Positions 7,698 to 10,935 of a DNA stretch of 10,935 nucleotides are shown piece after piece (within the stretch, counting starts at the first letter, position 1; each line of letters starts with the position of its first letter). Under the pieces are notes generated by a model, which saw only the letters and a list, made by a program, of their open reading frames with translations, was not told the DNA's origin and searched no databases. Where the stretch lies: assembly GCA_963696585.1 (NCBI GenBank), contig CAVOKW010000005.1, forward strand, positions 1 to 10,935, written 5' to 3'. Position numbers and translations under genes: made by a program. The stretch is from Parvibaculum sp963696585. GTDB taxonomy: Bacteria; Pseudomonadota; Alphaproteobacteria; Parvibaculales; Parvibaculaceae.

Positions 7698-9040
7698 TCA
7701 GCGGCGCGGGTCGAGGCCTTGCCGATGGGCAGGTTTTGCGCGGGCACGATCATGATCTTGTCGATGCGGGGACCATCCATATCGACGACTTCAAAGCGAT
7801 AGCCATTCCAGCCGAAATGATCGCCCTCATTCGGCATGCGTCCGAACCAGTTGAAAATCACGCCCGCCAGCGTATTGACCTCGGCACTTTCATCGCCCGG
7901 CAATTTGGCGAGTTTCAGCAGGCGGCGCACTTCATCGACCGAAACGACGCCGTCGATCAGATAGGAACCGTCGTCGCGCCGGAATATCGAGGGATGTGGA
8001 TCGCCCGCATGATCTGAAATATCGCCGACCATGGCGAAAAATATTTCAGCCATGGAGAGTGTGCCAACCACATCGCCATATTCATCGATGATGAAGGCCA
8101 TGTACATGACTTCGGATTGCAGGATGCTGAGCGCTTTCAGCACCGACGCCGTGCGCGGGATATAGAGCGGCGGCGACATCTTGGCAAAAAGTTCCTGATT
8201 GGTCCTGGGTTCATTCTCGTGGAACAAATCCTCCAGACGCGCCATGCCGACAGGCGCACCGCCCACCCCCTTGCGGATGGGATAGCGCATGTTCTGGTGA
8301 CGGCGAATGGTCGCCAGATTTTCGGCCAGCGGCGCTTCGGTATCGAGCCAGACCATCTGGATGCGCGGCGTCATGATTTCGCTGACGCGCATGTCGCTCA
8401 GGCGGAACACGCGATTGACGATGTCGCGCTCGACGCCTTCGATCGCGCCCGTGGCGGCACCTTCCTCAATCAGATGCTTGATTTCATCTTCCGTCACCTG
8501 CGGCACATTCTGACCGGTGATGCCATAGAGGCGGACAACCGCTTCCGTGGACCATGACAGGAAGGTCACGAAAGGCTTGAGGACATGCGCGGTATTGTTC
8601 ATCGGGCCGGCCACGGCGGCGGCGATCTTCTCGGGATTGGAGAGCGCGATGCGCTTGGGCGCAAGCTCGCCAAGGATCAGCGAGAGATAGGTGATGATGA
8701 CGACGACAAAGGCAAAGGCGATGGCCCCGGCATAAGCGCCGATCAATGGCAGGGGTGCCAGCCATGCGGCGAGCGGGGCCGACAAGGTGGTCGCGCCGAA
8801 AGCGCCGGTGAAAACACCGACAAGGGTGATGCCGATCTGGACCGCCGAGAGAAAGCGCCCCGGCTCCTGATGAAGCTCAATGGCCGTCTCGACCGGGATG
8901 ACCGAGCCGCCCATGCGCAGCCGCTCGGACTTGAGCGCCTCCAGGCGCTGACGGCGCGAGGAAACAAGCGCCATTTCAGACAGCGAAAAAAACCCGTTCA
9001 AAAGGACAAGAACGAGCAGGATGATAATGTCAGAGAGCAT
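7694..9040 (-). CDS. Hemolysin-family CNNM/CorC-type membrane transporter (DUF21-CBS-CorC_HlyC)
   Basis: A 448-residue inner-membrane protein of the CNNM/CorC family. Members are linked to Mg2+ or Co2+ efflux and magnesium homeostasis; the name hemolysin is historical. The DUF21 membrane domain spans residues 1 to about 170, with hydrophobic segments near 3-22, 64-85, 96-122 and 140-165, and conserved NGFFSLSEMALVSSR at 15-29 and LGELAPKRIAL at 123-133. The acidic-helix region EDEIKHLIEEGAATGAIEG (184-202) follows, then the CBS pair from EIMTPR (221-226) to MAFIIDEYGDVVGTLSM (314-330). The C-terminal CorC_HlyC domain runs from about 355, with NTLAGVIFNWFGRMPNEGD at 389-407. The ATG at 9038-9040 fits the family N-terminus and has GGGAA about five bases upstream; the longer open frame runs into the palindromic repeat and is not coding. 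It converges on the FAD dehydrogenase, the two stops overlapping by four bases. Confidence 0.93.
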   Translation of the reverse strand: MLSDIIILLVLVLLNGFFSLSEMALVSSRRQRLEALKSERLRMGGSVIPVETAIELHQEPGRFLSAVQIGITLVGVFTGAFGATTLSAPLAAWLAPLPLIGAYAGAIAFAFVVVIITYLSLILGELAPKRIALSNPEKIAAAVAGPMNNTAHVLKPFVTFLSWSTEAVVRLYGITGQNVPQVTEDEIKHLIEEGAATGAIEGVERDIVNRVFRLSDMRVSEIMTPRIQMVWLDTEAPLAENLATIRRHQNMRYPIRKGVGGAPVGMARLEDLFHENEPRTNQELFAKMSPPLYIPRTASVLKALSILQSEVMYMAFIIDEYGDVVGTLSMAEIFFAMVGDISDHAGDPHPSIFRRDDGSYLIDGVVSVDEVRRLLKLAKLPGDESAEVNTLAGVIFNWFGRMPNEGDHFGWNGYRFEVVDMDGPRIDKIMIVPAQNLPIGKASTRAAD

Positions 9041-9067
9041 TGTGTTCCCAAGACCAGACCGGGCCTC

Positions 9068-9073
9068 AGTATA
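9068..9073 (-). promoter_or_regulatory. Candidate -10 element for the CNNM/CorC gene
   Basis: On the minus strand the hexamer TATACT matches the -10 consensus at five of six positions. It sits 28 bases before the ATG at 9040, giving a predicted leader of about 20 bases that includes the GGGAA ribosome-binding site. No convincing -35 hexamer is present at 16-18 bases; the region there is GC-rich. The call is therefore weak. Confidence 0.3.
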
Positions 9074-9250
9074 TAGGAAGGCAGGGGCCGCACGCGAATA
9101 TCCTTTAATCGTCATTTTTTTGCTGTGGAACCCGCAGGCGCCATTTGCGCTGGTGAGGCTGGTTGTGTCAGATTTCTCCGCTTTCCCTGTACCCAGGCGA
9201 CTGGAGAGCATCATGGCGGCAGATCGCCTCACCCCCCGCGCCACCCGCCG

Positions 9251-9319
9251 GTCCGGCGAAAGAATCAGGCGGCGGGGTTTTATGAAGAGATCGGGTACCG
9301 GCGGAGTGAGGTGTTTTGA
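9251..9319 (+). pseudogene. Probable C-terminal remnant of a GNAT acetyltransferase
   Basis: This stretch reads VRRKNQAAGFYEEIGYRRSE, then VF and a stop. It follows the closing part of the GNAT fold, where family members show a V-R-x-x-N-x-x-A-x-x-FYE-x-(L/I)GY pattern before the last strand. The likeness is closest to YpeA-type GNATs, with one residue apparently missing before GFYE. Only about 22 codons match; the upstream frame (Pro/Arg-rich, no acetyl-CoA-binding RxxGxG loop) does not continue the domain. If real, it is the tail of a gene whose front was deleted or scrambled, and the acetyltransferase is not functional. Chance similarity cannot be excluded over so short a stretch. Confidence 0.35.
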
Positions 9320-9352
9320 TGCAGAAGGATTTGGGGTGGGGAGTGGTGACCT

Positions 9353-9446
9353 CGTCCTTCGAGACGCGGCTTTGCCCTCCTCAGGATGAGGGGCAAATAA
9401 GTGATACCTCATCCTGAGGAGGGCCGAAGGCCCGTCTCGAAGGATG
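9353..9446. repeat. Long palindromic repeat element (alphaproteobacterial dispersed type)
   Basis: Two arms (9353-9391 and 9407-9446) form a near-perfect inverted repeat around a 15-base loop. The 18 bases nearest the loop (9374-9391 with 9407-9424) and the outer 12 bases (TCCTTCGAGACG) pair without mismatch; the middle differs by a few bases and one gap. Each arm can also fold alone: CCTCA-GGA-TGAGG on the left, CCTCA-TCC-TGAGG and GGGCC-GAA-GGCCC on the right. The element can thus be one long hairpin or a set of short ones. I recognise the arm sequence as a repeat scattered through many Rhizobiales and related genomes, where it often gives spurious Pro-His-Pro-Glu-Glu protein ends. It may act as a transcription end or RNA-processing structure for the flanking genes. 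Confidence 0.85.
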
Positions 9447-9488
9447 GCCGCACATGAGATAGCCCCTCAAGCAGGGTTTTATCGACGT

Positions 9489-9507
9489 TGTTATGTTGTA
9501 TCATACC
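9489..9507 (+). promoter_or_regulatory. zur promoter with a possible Zur-box-like dyad
   Basis: TATCAT (9499-9504) matches the -10 consensus at five of six positions and would start the transcript near 9511, just before the GAGGAG ribosome-binding site at 9521-9526. Overlapping it, TATG (9492-9495) and CATA (9502-9505) form a dyad within TGTTATGTTGTATCATACC. This is AT-rich and resembles the GTTATGTTATAACAT-like sites described for Zur. Such a place would allow self-repression. The dyad is imperfect and there is no good -35 hexamer, so both calls are tentative. Confidence 0.3.
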
Positions 9508-9536
9508 CGCACCCGGCTGAGAGGAGATGCCACGCC

Positions 9537-10031
9537 TTGATCGCGACGTCAAAAAATCAACATCCCCATGAAGCGCATGGCGTGCATGACCATACCCATT
9601 GCGTGGGCGATGCGCTGGCGCGCGCGCATGCGTTGTGCGCGACCCGGCAGGTGCAGTTGACGCCCTTGCGCGAGAAGGTGCTGCAGATTGTCTGGCGTTC
9701 GCATCGGCCTATCGGCGCCTATCAGGTGCTTGATGAGCTTTCACGCAGCCACAAATCGGCGCGGCCCCCGACGGTCTATCGGGCGCTTGATTTTCTGATG
9801 GCGGAAGGTCTCATCCATAAAATCGAGTCGCTGAATGCCTATCTCGGCTGTGCCGAGGCCGGCGCGCCGCATAGCGGCCAGTTCCTGATCTGCCGCCTTT
9901 GCGGCATGACACAGGAAATCTTCGACAAGCGGCTTGATGGCGCGCTCGACAAGGCGGCAGCGGCGAAGGGCTTTGTCGCCGAACACAAGGTCGTCGAGAT
10001 ATCCGGACTTTGCGAGCGTTGCGCGGCGTGA
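9537..10031 (+). CDS. zur: Zinc uptake regulator Zur (Fur family)
   Basis: A 164-residue zinc-sensing repressor of the Fur family; with Zn2+ bound, Zur proteins shut off zinc-uptake genes such as znuABC. The winged-helix domain covers about residues 24-95, with LTPLREKVLQIVW (41-53) and PPTVYRALDFLMAEGLIHKIES (78-99), which closely matches E. coli Zur. The structural zinc site is C119/C122 and C159/C162. H94, C105, H112 and E127 align with the E. coli Zur sensing residues H77, C88, H96 and E111, so both sites look intact. The N-terminus carries six histidines and a cysteine between residues 9 and 22. TTG at 9537 is the first usable in-frame start, ten bases after GAGGAG; the only in-frame ATG upstream lies in the palindromic repeat. 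A GTG downstream in the His-rich region is a less likely start. No znu genes lie in the window. Confidence 0.92.
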   Translation: MIATSKNQHPHEAHGVHDHTHCVGDALARAHALCATRQVQLTPLREKVLQIVWRSHRPIGAYQVLDELSRSHKSARPPTVYRALDFLMAEGLIHKIESLNAYLGCAEAGAPHSGQFLICRLCGMTQEIFDKRLDGALDKAAAAKGFVAEHKVVEISGLCERCAA

Positions 10032-10032
10032 A

Positions 10033-10076
10033 CGCGACCCTTTTGGCGCAAGTCTTTCGCGCCGGGCAGGGTTGCG
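10033..10076 (+). terminator. Nested hairpin after zur
   Basis: Two bases after the zur stop, CGCGACCC (10033-10040) can pair with GGGTTGCG (10069-10076) with one G-U pair. Inside it, GGCGC (10045-10049) pairs with GCGCC (10059-10063). No T-run follows, so this is not a standard intrinsic terminator. It may protect the zur mRNA end or be a factor-dependent stop. Confidence 0.3.
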
Positions 10077-10089
10077 CATGGTAATCATA

Positions 10090-10117
10090 TTGAACGGTCG
10101 GGCTGAATGGCTAAGAT
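10090..10117 (+). promoter_or_regulatory. Weak promoter candidate for the small secreted protein
   Basis: TTGAAC (10090-10095) and TAAGAT (10112-10117) are spaced 16 bases apart, each matching the housekeeping consensus at four of six positions. Transcription would start near 10124. That supports the downstream ATG at 10173 rather than the in-frame ATG at 10107, which would lie inside the promoter. Confidence 0.25.
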
Positions 10118-10172
10118 CGCAGTCCGGCGCCATTTCGTTCTCCATCGTTTTATTCATAGTGAGCCAGCCAGC

Positions 10173-10559
10173 ATGATTTCAAGGCTATTGAGCGGCATCA
10201 GCGCCCTGCTTGTTGTTGCTGCCATGATGCAGCCACTGGCTGCCGCGCCGGGCGACGCCTTTGTCGCAGGCACGCGCTCTGGTCCCTTTGTGGCGACCGA
10301 GAAGACACTCACCACGCTATTGAGCGAAAGCTATGAGATCCGTGGCAATCTCGGTTCGGCGCTCGTGTTGCAAAAAGCGGCCTCGGTTTATTCCTGCCAG
10401 ATTCCGCCGGACCCGGAACATCTGAGCTATCAGCCCTATTTTGTCTGTTCGGAATTGCGTGAACTGCGCGCAGGCTCAAAGCCCGACAAGATGATGCCGG
10501 AAATGGATCGGCTGCAACCCCTGCCAGGGGGAAAACGGCCCGCCACCCAGGCCGAATAA
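10173..10559 (+). CDS. Small secreted protein of unknown function
   Basis: A 128-residue protein I do not recognise. Residues 1-25 form a typical Sec signal peptide: an Arg near the start, the hydrophobic core ISALLVVAAMMQ, and a cleavage site after PLAAA. The mature part would be periplasmic and about 103 residues. It has two cysteines (C75, C92) that could form a disulfide, around IPPDPEHLSYQPYF, and a hydrophilic Lys/Pro-rich tail. An earlier in-frame ATG at 10107 would bury the signal peptide behind a basic extension, so 10173 is preferred although its ribosome-binding site is weak. It lies 45 bases before the next short-chain dehydrogenase gene on the same strand, and an operon is possible. 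Codon use and composition look like those of its neighbours. No function is proposed. Confidence 0.75.
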   Translation: MISRLLSGISALLVVAAMMQPLAAAPGDAFVAGTRSGPFVATEKTLTTLLSESYEIRGNLGSALVLQKAASVYSCQIPPDPEHLSYQPYFVCSELRELRAGSKPDKMMPEMDRLQPLPGGKRPATQAE

Positions 10560-10604
10560 GCAACGACAACAAAACGCAAAAGCAAAAAATAAAAAGGGAA
10601 ACGC

Positions 10605-10935
10605 ATGACTTACAAACCATTTGATCTGACCGGCAAGGTTGCACTGGTGACGGGCGGCAATGGCGGCATCGGTCTTGGCATGGCGCAAGCCATTGCGGCA
10701 TCGGGCGGCGATGTGGCGATCTGGGGCACGAATGAAGAGAAGAATGCCAAGGCTGCCGAGAAGCTGCGCGCCCATGGCGTGAAAGTGCTGACGCGGCGCG
10801 TGGACGTTTCGAAGGAAGAAGAAGTCGTGGAGGGCATGCTTGCCACGGCCAGGGAAATGGGCCGCATTGACAGCGTGTTTGCCAATGCCGGCGTCGGCTT
10901 TGGGGCGCCATCCTTCCTCGACATCACGACGGAGA
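10605..10935 (+). CDS. Short-chain dehydrogenase/reductase, C-terminus cut by window edge
   Basis: The first 110 residues of a classical SDR oxidoreductase, continuing past the right edge. Visible are the Rossmann motif TGGNGGIG at 16-23, D67 in RRVDVSK (usual adenine-side Asp) and NAG at 94-96 in FANAGVG. The catalytic Ser-Tyr-Lys lies beyond the window. The start FDLTGKVALVTGG is typical of glucose-dehydrogenase-like and 3-oxoacyl-ACP-reductase-like SDRs, too common a pattern to name a substrate. The ATG at 10605 follows AAGGGAA by four bases. The 35 bases before it are strikingly A-rich for this genome, with no hairpin between it and the secreted-protein gene 45 bases upstream. It is not especially similar to the SDR at 2929: cofactor motif and N-terminus differ. 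Confidence 0.9.
   Translation, partial: MTYKPFDLTGKVALVTGGNGGIGLGMAQAIAASGGDVAIWGTNEEKNAKAAEKLRAHGVKVLTRRVDVSKEEEVVEGMLATAREMGRIDSVFANAGVGFGAPSFLDITTE

Larger units (their letters stand above)
9041..9536. other. Long intergenic region between divergent CNNM/CorC and zur genes
   Basis: About 500 bases with no intact gene I can support. It holds a -10-like site for the minus-strand membrane protein near 9070, a perfect 13-base palindrome CGCCGGTCCGGCG at 9246-9258, a stretch that reads like the C-terminal end of a GNAT acetyltransferase (9251-9319), the palindromic repeat (9353-9446), and the probable zur promoter. The other reading frames give Arg/Pro-rich translations without family likeness. 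The region looks like a decayed gene slot into which a dispersed repeat has settled. Confidence 0.7.

Noticed and set aside
9041..9412. N-terminal extension of the CNNM/CorC protein up to 9412.
   Set aside because: The extension would be translated from the palindromic repeat and the putative GNAT remnant region; the family N-terminus begins at the ATG at 9040.
10033..10120. The structured region after zur, considered as a tRNA or riboswitch.
   Set aside because: It lacks the tRNA arms and the conserved T-loop, and no known riboswitch core is recognisable.
1..10935. A novel multi-gene system such as defence, secretion, biosynthetic cluster or mobile island.
   Set aside because: All well-supported genes belong to common housekeeping or catabolic families on alternating strands; there are no transposases, integrases, CRISPR repeats, toxin-antitoxin pairs or a shift in composition.

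Overview
The window looks like ordinary chromosomal sequence from an alphaproteobacterium, most likely of the Hyphomicrobiales (Rhizobiales) type. The signs are a high G+C content, gene order without phage or transposon genes, a Zur regulator with a His-rich N-terminus, and the palindromic element at 9353-9446, whose CCTTCGAGACG / CCTCAGGATGAGG arms I recognise as a dispersed repeat common in that class. Genus and species cannot be settled from the sequence.

Layout, left to right. A metallo-beta-lactamase-fold hydrolase (minus strand, cut by the left edge) lies downstream of a DmdC-type acyl-CoA dehydrogenase (minus). A divergent gap with a perfect 7-bp inverted repeat leads to a plus-strand pair that overlaps by 11 bases: a classical short-chain dehydrogenase and the tRNA-modification enzyme threonylcarbamoyl-AMP synthase. 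These converge on a minus-strand pair: a two-module VOC/glyoxalase-like protein followed by the membrane protein YqhA, with a strong hairpin between them. Divergent from the VOC gene is an FAD-linked D-2-hydroxyacid dehydrogenase of the GlcD/D2HGDH type. Its stop codon shares a TTAA with the stop of the opposing CNNM/CorC-type hemolysin-family membrane protein.

Positions 9041-9536 form the only long non-coding stretch. It carries what looks like the C-terminal remnant of a GNAT acetyltransferase, the palindromic repeat, and the probable promoter of zur. After zur come a small secreted protein of unknown function and the first 110 codons of a second short-chain dehydrogenase, cut by the right edge.

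The enzymes suggest acyl-CoA and 2-hydroxyacid catabolism and general redox chemistry, but they do not form one recognisable pathway cluster. I found no defence system, mobile element, CRISPR array, rRNA or tRNA gene, and nothing that amounts to a new system. The points most worth checking are the repeat, the GNAT remnant, the hairpin at 5258-5287, the operator-like repeat at 2871-2894, and the TTG start of zur with the dyad in front of it.
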